Source: an uncultured Prevotellaceae bacterium (GTDB taxonomy: Bacteria > Bacteroidota > Bacteroidia > Bacteroidales > Bacteroidaceae). From it: a DNA stretch of 64,000 bases. The notes below the pieces were generated by a model. The model made no database searches and had not been told where the DNA came from. It saw only the letters and a program-made list of their open reading frames with translations. Shown one piece after another: positions 1-8,686 of the stretch. The stretch's first letter is position 1. Every line of letters begins with the position of its first letter. The translations under genes were made by a program, and so were the position numbers. Location of the stretch: NCBI GenBank assembly GCA_937877605.1, contig CALFJA010000076.1, positions 62,001-126,000 on the forward strand. Reading direction: 5' to 3'.

Positions 1-1
1 G

Positions 2-109
2 CGAAGCTGGGGCATGAGCGACGACTACGGAATAGCCCTCACGGAGGGTGCCAACATGGTGCGCATCGGGTCGGCCATATTCGGTCAACGGACCTATCCC
101 GGACAGTGA
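2..109 (+). CDS. YggS/PLPBP family pyridoxal-phosphate homeostasis protein, C-terminal end only
   Basis: Only the last 35 codons lie in the window; the gene runs in from the left edge. They read SWGMSDDYGIALTEGANMVR, then IGSAIFGQR and a TGA stop. The SxGMSxD motif followed by EGxxMVRIGxAIFG is the well-known C-terminal signature of the alanine-racemase-like YggS/PROSC family, which binds pyridoxal 5'-phosphate and buffers its cytosolic pool without enzymatic turnover. The call rests on this short motif; the PLP lysine and the barrel lie outside the window. Confidence 0.8.
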   Translation, partial: RSWGMSDDYGIALTEGANMVRIGSAIFGQRTYPGQ

Positions 110-111
110 TT

Positions 112-196
112 TTCCAAAAGGAGCCCAAACGCGTTCCGTTTGGGGCCAAAACGCAACCTAAAAGGGGCTCAGACGCATGCCGTTTGAGCCCCTTTT
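112..196 (+). repeat. REP-like cluster of two palindromic hairpins, copy 1; second hairpin is a likely terminator
   Basis: Two successive hairpins follow the yggS stop. The first (about 121-148) pairs CCCAAACG with CGTTTGGG. The second (160-196) pairs AAAAGGGGCTCAGACG with a near-perfect complement ending in CCCCTTTT, and fits an intrinsic terminator. The arms share a CAAACG...CGTTTG core with a second cluster at 8311-8387, so this is probably a dispersed palindromic family and not a one-off terminator. Confidence 0.65.
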
Positions 197-275
197 GCAA
201 TGAATTTCTAATGTTCTGATTATCAAATACATAGGAAAGTGCATTACTATAAGGTGTAAATTATTGCACATTTTA

Positions 276-307
276 TTTGTCCGTGTGCAGAAAAGATGTT
301 AACTTTG
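276..307 (+). promoter_or_regulatory. Bacteroidetes-type promoter for the acyl-CoA synthetase gene
   Basis: A TTTG box at 276-279 is followed 20 bp later by TAACTTTG at 300-307, matching the Bacteroidetes sigma-ABfr consensus (-33 TTTG, -7 TAnnTTTG). Transcription would begin near 314, leaving a 5' leader of about 57 nt before the start codon at 371. Confidence 0.65.
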
Positions 308-370
308 CACAGAATTTAAGAAAATGTGCATTCGCGTGTACATCTTATCTATTTATAATACTATAGGAAA

Positions 371-2035
371 ATGCTGGAAATACCGAGTTTTAATGCGCTC
401 ATAGAAGAGAGCATTATCAAGAATTGGGACCTCAATGCCATTACCGATTACAAAGGTGCCACGCTACAATACCACGATGTAGCCCGTAAAATAGAGAAAC
501 TTCACATTCTTTTCGAGAACAGCGGCGTAGTCAAGGGCGACCGAATCGCACTCTGCGGACGCAACAGTTCCAACTGGGCCGTGGCCTTCCTCGCCACCCT
601 CACCTACGGAGCCGTGGCCGTGCCGGTGCTCCACGAGTTCACCGCCGACCAGATACACAACATCGTCAACCACAGCGAGGCACGCATCCTCTTCGTAGGC
701 GATGTCGTGGCAAAGACCATCAATCCCGAAGCCATGCCCAACCTGGAGGGCATCATCAACATTCCCGACTACTCGCTGCTCATCTCCCGCTCGGAGAAAC
801 TCACCTATGCGCGCGAGAACCTCAATGCCATGTTCGGGCAGAAATACCCCAAGTTCTTCCGCAAGGAGCACATCAGCTACTACAAGGAAGAGTCGCCCGA
901 AGAACTGGCACTCATCAACTACACCAGCGGAACGACGGGATTCTCCAAGGGAGTGATGCTCCCCTACCGCGCACTCTGGAGCAACGCCGACTTCGCCCGC
1001 ACCGTGATGAGCGAGCACCTGCACCGCGGCGACGGAGTGATTAGCATCCTCCCCATGGCACACATGTACGGGATGTCGTTCGAATTCATGTACGAATTCC
1101 TTGCCGGATGCCACATCTACTACCTCTCGCGCGTCCCGACACCCAGCATCATCGCACAGGCTTTCGCAGAAATCAAGCCGAAAATCATCATCGCCGTGCC
1201 GCTGGTCATCGAGAAAATCATCAAGAAACGCGTCTTCCCAATGATACAGAACAATGTGATGCGCCTGCTGCTGAACATGCCGGTGGTGAACAAGAAAGTG
1301 AACCAACGCATCTGCCAGCAGGTGCGCGAGGCCTTCGGAGGGCAGTTCTACGAGATTATCGTGGGCGGAGCAGCCTTCAGCCAGGAAGTGGAAACCTTCC
1401 TCAAGCGCATTGAATTCCCCTACACCGTAGGCTTCGGCGCCACCGAATGCGGCCCCATCATCTGCTACTCCGACTGGGAAACCTTCGCTAAGGGAAGCTG
1501 CGGACGCGCTGCCATTCACATGGAGGTGAAAATCGACAGTCCCGACCCGGCCAACATACCGGGCGAAATCCTCACAAAGGGACTGAATGTGATGCTCGGC
1601 TATTTCAAGAACGAAGAGGCCACGGCCGCTGCCTTGCCCGGTGACGGATGGTTCCACACGGGCGACCTCGGCACAATGGACGACGAAGGAAATGTCTTCA
1701 TCAAGGGACGCTCGAAGAACATGCTGCTCGGCCCCAGCGGACAAAACATCTATCCGGAGGAAATTGAAGACCAGCTCAACTCCATGGCACTGGTCAACGA
1801 GAGCCTCGTCATCCAGCAGGACAACAAGCTGATAGGACTGGTCTACCCCGACTACGACGAAGCCAAGAACCTGGGATTCACCACCGAAGACCTGACCAAC
1901 ATCATGGAGCAGAACCGTGAAACCCTGAATGCCCAGCTGCCGGCCTACTCCAAGATTGCAGCCATACGCCTGCAGGCCGAGGAATTCGAGAAAACACCGA
2001 AGAAGAGCATCAAGCGTTTCCTCTATCAACCCTGA
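371..2035 (+). CDS. AMP-dependent acyl-CoA synthetase (long-chain fatty acid-CoA ligase type)
   Basis: This 554-residue ANL-superfamily enzyme activates a carboxylic acid, probably a fatty acid, through an acyl-adenylate to the CoA thioester. The P-loop-like A3 motif YTSGTTGFSKG lies at residues 184-194. The A5-type segment GFGATECGP and the A7/A8 region GWFHTGDLG with IKGRSKNML follow, and a C-terminal lysine in TPKKSIKR is placed where the family's catalytic lysine sits. Length is normal. It has its own promoter and a terminator at 2053-2085, so it is a single-gene unit. Substrate chain length cannot be read from the sequence. Confidence 0.85.
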   Translation: MLEIPSFNALIEESIIKNWDLNAITDYKGATLQYHDVARKIEKLHILFENSGVVKGDRIALCGRNSSNWAVAFLATLTYGAVAVPVLHEFTADQIHNIVNHSEARILFVGDVVAKTINPEAMPNLEGIINIPDYSLLISRSEKLTYARENLNAMFGQKYPKFFRKEHISYYKEESPEELALINYTSGTTGFSKGVMLPYRALWSNADFARTVMSEHLHRGDGVISILPMAHMYGMSFEFMYEFLAGCHIYYLSRVPTPSIIAQAFAEIKPKIIIAVPLVIEKIIKKRVFPMIQNNVMRLLLNMPVVNKKVNQRICQQVREAFGGQFYEIIVGGAAFSQEVETFLKRIEFPYTVGFGATECGPIICYSDWETFAKGSCGRAAIHMEVKIDSPDPANIPGEILTKGLNVMLGYFKNEEATAAALPGDGWFHTGDLGTMDDEGNVFIKGRSKNMLLGPSGQNIYPEEIEDQLNSMALVNESLVIQQDNKLIGLVYPDYDEAKNLGFTTEDLTNIMEQNRETLNAQLPAYSKIAAIRLQAEEFEKTPKKSIKRFLYQP

Positions 2036-2052
2036 TATCAAACGGAAAGAAG

Positions 2053-2085
2053 AAACCACCTCACGCAAACGGAGGTGGTTTTTTT
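2053..2085 (+). terminator. Rho-independent terminator after the acyl-CoA synthetase gene
   Basis: AAACCACCT pairs with AGGTGGTTT around an 11-nt loop, followed directly by a T run. It lies 18 bp past the stop codon. Confidence 0.8.
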
Positions 2086-2153
2086 GTCCCTTGTGTAGTT
2101 TTTCAACAGCCATCTGCGTCATACATACAGAAAAAACAACGGAAAAAGAAAGA

Positions 2154-2636
2154 ATGGATCCAAAAGAAAGAGATTTCATTGAAATCGTAAAAAGCCAGAA
2201 AAGCACCATCTACTCTGTGTGCTACATGTTCTCCAAGAACCACGATGAGGTGAACGACCTGTTTCAGGAAGTGCTCATCAACCTCTGGAAAGGCTTCGGG
2301 CAGTTCGAAGGTCGCAGCCAGCTGCGCACATGGACCTACCGCGTGGCGCTCAACACATGCATCTCTCAGCAACGCAAAAAGAAGGCCCACCACAAAGAAC
2401 AGCTGCTGGTTGACTTCAACCTCTTTGAAGACAACGATGCCGATACCCGGCAGATTGACATGCTCCACCGCCGCATCAGCCGGTTGCAACCCTTCGACCG
2501 CGCCATCGTCCTGCTCTGGCTCGAGGACATGAGCTACGAGGAAATTGCACAGATTGTCGGCATCTCCGTCAAGAATGTGTCGGTACGGCTCTATCGTATC
2601 AAAGAACAATTAAAGAAAATGTCTAACACTATTTAA
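2154..2636 (+). CDS. ECF-type RNA polymerase sigma factor
   Basis: The 160-residue protein has sigma region 2 at about residues 8-75 (YSVCYMFSKNHDEVNDLFQE, then VLINLWKGF and RTWTYRVALN) and region 4 at about 105-155, with the helix-turn-helix MSYEEIAQIVGISVKNVSVR. There is no region 1.1 or region 3, so it belongs to the small alternative group. I start it at MDPKERDF; a longer in-frame reading would run back into the acyl-CoA synthetase gene. The next gene, an integral membrane protein, begins 10 bp downstream and may be its regulator, although it has no recognisable anti-sigma domain. Confidence 0.85.
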   Translation: MDPKERDFIEIVKSQKSTIYSVCYMFSKNHDEVNDLFQEVLINLWKGFGQFEGRSQLRTWTYRVALNTCISQQRKKKAHHKEQLLVDFNLFEDNDADTRQIDMLHRRISRLQPFDRAIVLLWLEDMSYEEIAQIVGISVKNVSVRLYRIKEQLKKMSNTI

Positions 2637-2645
2637 ACACACGCC

Positions 2646-3233
2646 ATGGAAAATTTTGATGAACTCCAGGAAATAAGACAGCAGATGAACCTCCTTCAGC
2701 AAAAGCTTCAGGAACAGACTTTCATCAACGAGCGCATGATCAAGCGCACCGTCCGCAGAAAAAGAAACATGATAACCTCTTTCTACACAATCAACGCAGT
2801 GGTATGCCTGCTGCTCATACCCCTCACCTACCTTGTATTCTACCTTCAGATCGGCATCAGTTTCCAGTTCTGGATTGCCACCTGCGCCCTGATGCTGCTC
2901 TGCATAGCCTACGACATCATGCTCATTAGCATCCTCAACCGGACCGACCTTGCCAAGAACACCATGCTGGAAGTGGGACGCAATGTGGTCCTTGCCAAGA
3001 AATGGGACAACCGATGGCTCTTGATTGGACTCCCGCTGGGAGTTCTCTGGGCCGTCTACCTCATCATTGAAGGAAGAAAAGCCACCATCATACCACTCGA
3101 TGAGAACACAGCCGTCACACTGATTATGGGAATGCTCGCCGGAATGACCATCGGATTGGTTCTCCACATGAAGAACCAGAAGAACTATCGGAAACTCTTG
3201 GATGCCGCCGACGACCTTGACACCGACGACTGA
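2646..3233 (+). CDS. Four-helix integral membrane protein paired with the sigma factor
   Basis: The 195-residue product opens with a charged, glutamine-rich amphipathic stretch (about residues 5-30, probably coiled coil) and a basic RRKR patch. Four hydrophobic segments follow near residues 42-65, 72-95, 122-140 and 155-175. The C-terminus is acidic. It lies 10 bp after the sigma gene and is surely co-transcribed. By position it could hold the sigma factor at the inner membrane, but I see no zinc-finger anti-sigma motif, so this is inference only. A hairpin at 3255-3292 ends the unit. Confidence 0.7.
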   Translation: MENFDELQEIRQQMNLLQQKLQEQTFINERMIKRTVRRKRNMITSFYTINAVVCLLLIPLTYLVFYLQIGISFQFWIATCALMLLCIAYDIMLISILNRTDLAKNTMLEVGRNVVLAKKWDNRWLLIGLPLGVLWAVYLIIEGRKATIIPLDENTAVTLIMGMLAGMTIGLVLHMKNQKNYRKLLDAADDLDTDD

Positions 3234-3254
3234 AACGCCCGATATGCACAAAAG

Positions 3255-3292
3255 CATCCCCCTGCTTTCAACATGCTGAAAGCAGGGGGATG
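3255..3292. terminator. Bidirectional hairpin between convergent genes
   Basis: A perfect 16-bp stem (CATCCCCCTGCTTTCA and its complement) with a 6-nt loop lies between the sigma-factor unit on the plus strand and the lysozyme-like gene on the minus strand. It lacks a strong T run on either side. Confidence 0.6.
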
Positions 3293-3397
3293 TTGCTGCA
3301 GTCCCAAAATACAAAAATGAAATGGCAAGCATTCCGACTGATTTCCGCGCACACACAGTTTTCCATGCAGGCCAAATCTGAAACGCCCCGAAAGCCT

Positions 3398-4102
3398 TCA
3401 TCTCTTTGAACGCCAATAAGCCAAGGCTATTTCGGCATAACTGTAGAGACGGGTTTTGTTTGTCTTGATTACATCTGTATGGAAATGGCGCTCACGCCGC
3501 ATCTTGCAAACGGCTTCCCACGAAGCATTATAGGAACGGTTGTAGGCCGTGGCAAGATAGCCTACCTGGTCTTGGAGAGATAGTTGTTGCAGCCGTGGAT
3601 GGCGTAACAACTGCAAACGGATGAAAATGGCCAGGTAGCGACACTGCCCCTCCTCCGTACTCAGCCGGCGGACACGGCTTCGACGCGCCTCGGAATTATC
3701 GCCCAGATTGAATGAAAAACGGTATTCCCGCGACAAGACCGACCGGTTCCACTCACGCTCCACCTCCTCTGCGAACGACGGTTTCATCTGAAAGCGCCCT
3801 ATGGAAAAGTTGGCCATGTCCTTACCGCCCCTGATATACAATGCATTGACGGCAGCCCGTTCTATCTCCTCCTGCCACATGGAATAGCGGATGAGTTCCG
3901 GAAAGACAATGGCTTCAGCCAGACGGGCATCCACCTCAAACAGTTCGAATGTCGCTTTCCATTGGAAATGATGGGCATTGACATAACGCTCGGCAGCCGT
4001 CCAGTCGCTGCCGAACACCTTACGGTAATTAACAGAAAAGGCTGTGGCGCTTCCCGCAAAGAGCAGCAGCCACAGCACTATTGTTATTCGCAATCCTTTC
4101 AT
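3398..4102 (-). CDS. Secreted lysozyme-fold / lytic transglycosylase-like protein
   Basis: The 234-residue protein has an N-terminal signal peptide (hydrophobic residues 5-20, cleavage probably after SATA). A glutamate in VFPELIRYS (residue 69), followed about 30 residues later by FSIGRFQMKPSFA, resembles the spacing of the catalytic Glu and the GxxQ motif in lysozyme/SLT folds, here with GRFQM in place of GLMQ. A peptidoglycan-cleaving role in the periplasm is therefore plausible but unproven. The gene upstream ends one base before it, so the two are probably co-transcribed. Confidence 0.55.
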   Translation of the reverse strand: MKGLRITIVLWLLLFAGSATAFSVNYRKVFGSDWTAAERYVNAHHFQWKATFELFEVDARLAEAIVFPELIRYSMWQEEIERAAVNALYIRGGKDMANFSIGRFQMKPSFAEEVEREWNRSVLSREYRFSFNLGDNSEARRSRVRRLSTEEGQCRYLAIFIRLQLLRHPRLQQLSLQDQVGYLATAYNRSYNASWEAVCKMRRERHFHTDVIKTNKTRLYSYAEIALAYWRSKR

Positions 4103-5218
4103 TTAGAGCTTGTAGGTACACTTCACAACCTTTCCGCCCTCGAGGGATATCCACTCCAGACAGTCAGGCTTCACGGTGAAGGCACTTGGGGTGAAAGTGG
4201 TCATGCCGTTGACGATGACTTCGCCCGACTGGCTGTATTCCACCATGCGTTTGCCGCTGCGACTCTTATATACTCCATAGGGAGGAGTCACATTCTGATG
4301 TTTCAAACGCTGGTCGACCTTCTTGTTAAGATTCTCCAGTTCACTTTCCGAAATCTTGCGGAACTTCCCGTTTTCCACGACGGCATACTCGTTCGTTTCG
4401 TCATTCTGGGCAAGCAATGGCCATTCGCTGCCTGGGGTTTTGAATTCACCTACCCCACCGATATAGCCCCGGCACTCCCAGGAACCGAAGAGCCAGCCAT
4501 TCGGCAGTTCGTAGAGAATCTCCTGACATACCGGCAGTGCCTCTATATCGGGCAACTCCTTGTAGGCTTCATCCAACAGATTGCCCACGGCAATAACGGC
4601 ATTCAGGTCCATACGACCGACTGCACATTGGGGTAAGTCACCGCGGTCGACCAATTCTTTCGACAAACGGGCATACTCTGCAGCAAACTTCTGGGCTTCA
4701 CCGATACGCCGTTGGAGCGAAGCACGGTACTCCTTTGCGGCCTCCAAGCGATAGCTATACAGCATTTCATCGGTCTGTTCGTACAGTGCGTCAATCTGAG
4801 CAGCATCGCCCGTTGCACAAATCTGGTCGTACAACTTCTGCAACTTACTGCGATATTTCTTGGCGATGGCACTGTAGTCGTGGTTCTCCTCCTGCATCAT
4901 GAAGTTGACATAGTTGGTGGTCAGCTGGCCTATCTTCATCTCATAGGTATTGATTCCCTCGGTCATCTGCCGCATCTGATTTCCGAAATTGCCCGCATTC
5001 ATGGCAATCTGCTGCATCTTCTGCACAAACTCCGGATGCTGGCGGATATAGGCTTCCTGCTCTTTCTCGCTCATTTGCTCAAAGCGTTGCATCTCGGCTT
5101 GGTCAAAGTTGCCTCCCATCACCTTCATCATCACCTTCTGACGGATGGGCTCTTTCTTGGCTTCGCTGGCATTCTCATCGTTCAGGATGGCCATTTCCTC
5201 CTTCGTCAAGCCAAACAT
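4103..5218 (-). CDS. Unrecognised 371-aa protein, mostly helical N-terminus and beta-rich C-terminus
   Basis: I do not recognise a family. Residues 1-220 (starting MFGLTKEEMAIL) are charged and helix-rich, with many Gln/Met/Glu and several coiled-coil-like stretches. Residues 220-371 carry short glycine- and aromatic-rich segments such as LPNGWLFGSWECRGYIGG and repeats suggesting small beta sheets. There is no signal peptide or membrane segment with this start. An in-frame extension upstream to 5353 would overlap the Crp/Fnr gene, so I take the ATG at 5218, which has AGGA just upstream. It abuts the lysozyme-like gene downstream. Confidence 0.6.
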   Translation of the reverse strand: MFGLTKEEMAILNDENASEAKKEPIRQKVMMKVMGGNFDQAEMQRFEQMSEKEQEAYIRQHPEFVQKMQQIAMNAGNFGNQMRQMTEGINTYEMKIGQLTTNYVNFMMQEENHDYSAIAKKYRSKLQKLYDQICATGDAAQIDALYEQTDEMLYSYRLEAAKEYRASLQRRIGEAQKFAAEYARLSKELVDRGDLPQCAVGRMDLNAVIAVGNLLDEAYKELPDIEALPVCQEILYELPNGWLFGSWECRGYIGGVGEFKTPGSEWPLLAQNDETNEYAVVENGKFRKISESELENLNKKVDQRLKHQNVTPPYGVYKSRSGKRMVEYSQSGEVIVNGMTTFTPSAFTVKPDCLEWISLEGGKVVKCTYKL

Positions 5219-5324
5219 GTCCTGAATCTTGCGTTCCCCATAGTTGTTAGTAAATATGTGATAAATTAGTTTGCTTGTTTCCCGTTGAGGACATGGTTTG
5301 GTCCGCAGACCATTGTTAATAGCC

Positions 5325-5912
5325 TCATTCCATGAGGGTTGCGGTGCGGACACGCGACAGCGTTTCAGGTGTCATCTGCAGATAGTTGGCCACATAGATG
5401 AGCGGTGCACGCATCACCACCTGCGGCATCAGCTTGCAGAGTTTTTTGTAGCGGTCCTGCGCCGATTCGAAACGCACAAGGTCGGCATGCACCTGCGAGA
5501 GAATCAGGCTCTCTTCCAGTATCTTTCGGTAAAGGATTTGCATGTTCACATTGTGCAGGGCCACTTCTTCCAGTTTCTGCTTCGGCAGCGCATAGATCAG
5601 GGTGGGTTCAAGGGCTTCGGCCTGCAGTTGGGTCGGTTCCTCGCGGAAGAGGCTTTCGATGCACATGACGATGCCTCCCTCGACCGAGAGGTGCTCGGTC
5701 AGTTCCTTGTCGTTCTTGAAATAGAATTGGCGCACCAGTCCCTTGGCCACATACATGATGTTCCTGCATATCTGCCCCTCGCTGAGTATCATCTCACCCT
5801 TGGCAAACTTCATGGGGACAAGCACACTCTCGAGCAAGTCCAGCTCCTCGTGGGTCATCGTACTGTACTTACGGGCCAATTCTCTGGCAATGTCACGCGT
5901 TGGGAATTTCAT
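5325..5912 (-). CDS. Crp/Fnr family transcriptional regulator
   Basis: The 195-residue protein has a cyclic-nucleotide-binding-type beta-barrel domain (about residues 25-115, including KGEMILSEGQICRNIMYVAKG) and a short C-terminal helix-turn-helix (YVANYLQMTPETLSRVR). There is no cysteine set for an FNR-type iron-sulfur cluster and no clear cAMP-binding Arg/Ser pair, so the ligand is unknown; this fits the many Bacteroidales Crp-like proteins of unknown effector. I start at MKFPTRDIA; the in-frame region upstream encodes a low-complexity Gln/Thr/Lys tail from the TTTGGT-rich repeat next to lepA. Confidence 0.75.
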   Translation of the reverse strand: MKFPTRDIARELARKYSTMTHEELDLLESVLVPMKFAKGEMILSEGQICRNIMYVAKGLVRQFYFKNDKELTEHLSVEGGIVMCIESLFREEPTQLQAEALEPTLIYALPKQKLEEVALHNVNMQILYRKILEESLILSQVHADLVRFESAQDRYKKLCKLMPQVVMRAPLIYVANYLQMTPETLSRVRTATLME

Positions 5913-5936
5913 AGTTAAACAGTTTGAAAGGTTTGG

Positions 5937-5963
5937 TTGTTTGGTCGTTTGGTGGTTTTGTTG
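5937..5963. repeat. Low-complexity TTTGGT/TTTGTT-rich stretch
   Basis: About 27 bp made of short degenerate TTTGG and TTGTT units lies between the lepA stop and the start of the Crp/Fnr gene. A similar TTTGGTCGTTTGG string occurs at 58366-58378. No function is visible. Confidence 0.5.
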
Positions 5964-5964
5964 T

Positions 5965-7752
5965 TTAGTCAAGTTTCAGCACTGCGAGGAAGGCTTTCTG
6001 GGGAACTTCCACATTGCCGATTTGTTTCATGCGCTTTTTGCCGCGCTTCTGTTTCTCAAGCAGTTTGCGCTTACGGGTCACATCGCCGCCATAGCATTTG
6101 GCGGTCACATCCTTTCTGACGCATTTCACCGTCTCGCGAGCCACTATCTTGGCACCGATGGCAGCCTGAATGGCAATGTCGAACTGCTGCCGGGGGATGA
6201 GTTCCTTGAGTTTCTCGCACATACGGCGGCCGAAGGCCACGGCATTGTCCTGATGGGTCAGCGTTGAAAGGGCATCGACCGGTTCTCCGTTGAGCAATAT
6301 GTCCAGCTTGGCAAGACGTGACGGGCGGTAGCCGGCAAGGTGATAGTCGAACGAAGCGTATCCCTTCGACACCGACTTGAGTTTGTCGTAGAAGTCGATA
6401 ACAATCTCGCCGAGCGGCAGCATAAAGTGCAGTTCCACGCGGTTGCCGCTGACATAGTCCTGGCGAATCAGTTCGCCACGCTTGTCGAGGCACAGTTTCA
6501 TGATAGCACCGATGTAGGTGGTATTGGTAATGATGGAGGCTTTTATGTAGGGCTCCTCTATATGCTCTATCATGGTCGGTTCGGGAAGCCCTGACGGGTT
6601 GTGCACCTCGCGGGAACCGCCCTGCTTGTCGTAGACCATGTACGACACATTGGGCACCGTCGTGATGACATCCATGTTAAATTCGCGGTCCAGCCGCTCC
6701 TGCACTATTTCCATGTGGAGCAGTCCGAGGAATCCGCAGCGGAAACCGAATCCCAACGCGACCGACGATTCGGGCTGGAACGAGAGCGAGGCATCGTTCA
6801 ACTGCAACTTTTCCAGCGAGGCTCGGAGGTTCTCATAGTCGGTGGGATCTATTGGGTAGACTCCGGCAAAGACCATCGGCTTCACTTCCTGGAAGCCTTC
6901 GATGGCATGTTCGCACGGGTTCTTCACCTGCGTAATGGTGTCGCCCACCTTCACCTCCTTGGCATCCTTGATGCCGGAGATGATGTATCCCACCTCGCCG
7001 GCGTGCATCTGATCGCGCGGAACCATATCCATCTTCAGCACACCCACCTCGTCGGCAGTGTATTCCATGCCAGTGTTGAAAAACTTCACCTTGTCGCCCT
7101 TGCGGATGATACCGTTCTCTATCTTGAAGTAGGCAATGATGCCACGGAAGGAATTGAACACGGAGTCGAAAATCAAAGCCTGCAGCGGCTTTGCGTCGTC
7201 GCCTGGCGGTGAAGGTATCCGCTCCACTACTGCATTGAGAATTTCCTCCACTCCTTCGCCGGTCTTGGCCGAGGCGCGGATGATTTCCGAGCGCTCACAA
7301 CCGAGCAGGTCGACAATCTCGTCCTCCACCTCTTCCGGCATGGCGCTGGGCATGTCTATCTTGTTGATGACCGGGATAATCTGCAGGTCGTGGTCTATGG
7401 CCATGTAGAGGTTACTGATGGTCTGTGCCTGGACACCTTGCGTCGCATCGACCACCAGCAGGGCGCCCTCGCAGGCTGCGATGCTGCGGCTCACCTCGTA
7501 GGAGAAGTCCACATGCCCCGGAGTGTCTATCAGGTTGAGCACATACTCCCCATCGTCGCGCCGGAACTTCATCTGGATGGCGTGGCTCTTGATGGTGATG
7601 CCGCGCTCACGTTCCAGGTCCATGTCGTCAAGCATCTGCCCCTCCGTAATCTGGATGGTGCCGGTGTGCTCCAGCAGACGGTCGGCCAGGGTGGATTTGC
7701 CGTGGTCTATGTGGGCGATGATGCAGAAGTTGCGAATCTTTTTCTTATCCAT
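5965..7752 (-). CDS. lepA: Elongation factor 4 (LepA), ribosomal back-translocase GTPase
   Basis: The 595-residue protein has the normal LepA length. The GTPase motifs are all present: AHIDHGKST (residues 13-21), the switch [19 protein letters not shown] and NKIDMPSA. The EF-G-like domains and the LepA-specific C-terminal domain follow, with a typical end rich in basic residues ([14 protein letters not shown]). It binds ribosomes and helps translation under stress by reversing faulty translocation. The start MDKKKIRNF gives the canonical N-terminus; any longer reading runs into the promoter. A -7 box lies only about 8 bp upstream, so the leader must be very short. Confidence 0.95.
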   Translation of the reverse strand: MDKKKIRNFCIIAHIDHGKSTLADRLLEHTGTIQITEGQMLDDMDLERERGITIKSHAIQMKFRRDDGEYVLNLIDTPGHVDFSYEVSRSIAACEGALLVVDATQGVQAQTISNLYMAIDHDLQIIPVINKIDMPSAMPEEVEDEIVDLLGCERSEIIRASAKTGEGVEEILNAVVERIPSPPGDDAKPLQALIFDSVFNSFRGIIAYFKIENGIIRKGDKVKFFNTGMEYTADEVGVLKMDMVPRDQMHAGEVGYIISGIKDAKEVKVGDTITQVKNPCEHAIEGFQEVKPMVFAGVYPIDPTDYENLRASLEKLQLNDASLSFQPESSVALGFGFRCGFLGLLHMEIVQERLDREFNMDVITTVPNVSYMVYDKQGGSREVHNPSGLPEPTMIEHIEEPYIKASIITNTTYIGAIMKLCLDKRGELIRQDYVSGNRVELHFMLPLGEIVIDFYDKLKSVSKGYASFDYHLAGYRPSRLAKLDILLNGEPVDALSTLTHQDNAVAFGRRMCEKLKELIPRQQFDIAIQAAIGAKIVARETVKCVRKDVTAKCYGGDVTRKRKLLEKQKRGKKRMKQIGNVEVPQKAFLAVLKLD

Positions 7753-7759
7753 TTGCCCA

Positions 7760-7767
7760 CAAAAATA
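7760..7767 (-). promoter_or_regulatory. -7 element (TATTTTTG) upstream of lepA
   Basis: On the minus strand the sequence reads TATTTTTG ending 8 bp before the lepA ATG. It fits TAnnTTTG, but no TTTG box is at the expected -33 distance. If used, the mRNA would be nearly leaderless. Confidence 0.4.
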
Positions 7768-7860
7768 CAAAAAAAATGGAGAGTATGCTGTGCGACCGAC
7801 ACTTTTTGAAGGAAATTCACTATATTTGTCGTGCTTTAACCTCTCATACAATAACCCGAC

Positions 7861-8274
7861 ATGAAATCCAGAGGCCTCACGGTTTTGCTCCTTTACTGCC
7901 TTTTGCTTCCTTCCCTTTTCACGGCTTGCCACAAGAACATCCGCCAGCGCGCCGCCGAAGAGGCAAGGGAATACACCCGAAAATACTGCCCCACGCCTGT
8001 CTATAACAACACACGCACCGACAGTACCGTCTTCAACATCGAGACGGATGAGTACATCTACTACTGCACGCTGACCGGCACAGTCGACAATCAGGACTTT
8101 GTCAACCAGCACCACGACGAACTCCGGCTGTCAATAGCACAGGCCATCCGCAACGAAGTAAAGTTGCTGAAATACAAACAGGCGGGATTTGCCTTCCGCT
8201 ACATCTGTCGCTCGGCACAATCGCCCGAAAAGATTCTCTTCGATGAAACCTTTACGAAGGAGGATTACCGATGA
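7861..8274 (+). CDS. Small putative lipoprotein of unknown function
   Basis: The 137-residue product has a lipoprotein signal peptide with the lipobox FTAC, giving Cys23 as the acylated residue. The mature part is soluble and carries a run of short alternating segments ([20 protein letters not shown], then a charged helix and [19 protein letters not shown]), suggesting a small alpha/beta domain. It looks like a single-gene unit divergent from lepA and ends in the REP-like hairpin cluster. I do not recognise its family. Confidence 0.65.
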   Translation: MKSRGLTVLLLYCLLLPSLFTACHKNIRQRAAEEAREYTRKYCPTPVYNNTRTDSTVFNIETDEYIYYCTLTGTVDNQDFVNQHHDELRLSIAQAIRNEVKLLKYKQAGFAFRYICRSAQSPEKILFDETFTKEDYR

Positions 8275-8310
8275 CTGGCATAACCACCTGATTCCCAATA
8301 AATTGCATTT

Positions 8311-8387
8311 AGGCCTCAAATGCATTCCGTTTGGAGCCTAAACGCACGACAAAAGGGCTCCAAACGGAATGCGTTTGGGGCCCTTTT
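8311..8387. repeat. REP-like palindromic cluster, copy 2, acting as bidirectional terminator
   Basis: A first imperfect hairpin (8311-8339) is followed by a 16-bp stem at 8351-8387 with a single G-U mismatch (AAAAGGGCTCCAAACG against CGTTTGGGGCCCTTTT). It sits between convergent genes. Its arms share the CAAACG/CGTTTG core and the two-hairpin layout with the cluster at 112-196. Confidence 0.65.
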
Positions 8388-8437
8388 AAAAATCGTCTTT
8401 AGTTAAGTGAATTTTTCTGTCAGGAAAAATCCGCGGC

Positions 8438-8686
8438 TTACAGCAACTTTTCCAAGGCCTGTGCCAGTTGGTCCGGACAGCTCGTCGGCTTGTTTCCACA
8501 GCGTATTCCGCGCAGTCGGGTGCAAGCCTCGCGTGCATCCATGCCCTTCACCAGCGCACTGATGCCCTGTGTGTTGCCGTGACACCCGCCTACGAACTGC
8601 ACGGACTGGATGGTGCCGTTGTCGTCCAGGTCGATGTTTATCTGGCGCGAGCAGGTGCCACAAGTAGGATATTCCAGGTGTTTCAT
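8438..8686 (-). CDS. TSCPD domain protein (TIGR03905-type)
   Basis: This 82-residue protein carries YPTCGTCSRQI near the N-terminus and the family signature TSCPDQLA at residues 68-75. The TSCPD domain is found alone in small bacterial proteins and at the C-terminus of some vitamin B12-dependent ribonucleotide reductases, where a metal-binding role through the cysteines is assumed. Its start overlaps the end of the yebC gene by 4 bp (ATGA), so the two are translationally coupled. Function in the cell is unknown. Confidence 0.85.
   Translation of the reverse strand: MKHLEYPTCGTCSRQINIDLDDNGTIQSVQFVGGCHGNTQGISALVKGMDAREACTRLRGIRCGNKPTSCPDQLAQALEKLL

Noticed and set aside
464..2209. A 581-codon frame on the minus strand opposite the acyl-CoA synthetase
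   Set aside because: It is the complement of a clear, well-conserved gene and has low-complexity, His/Val-rich composition with no family motif.
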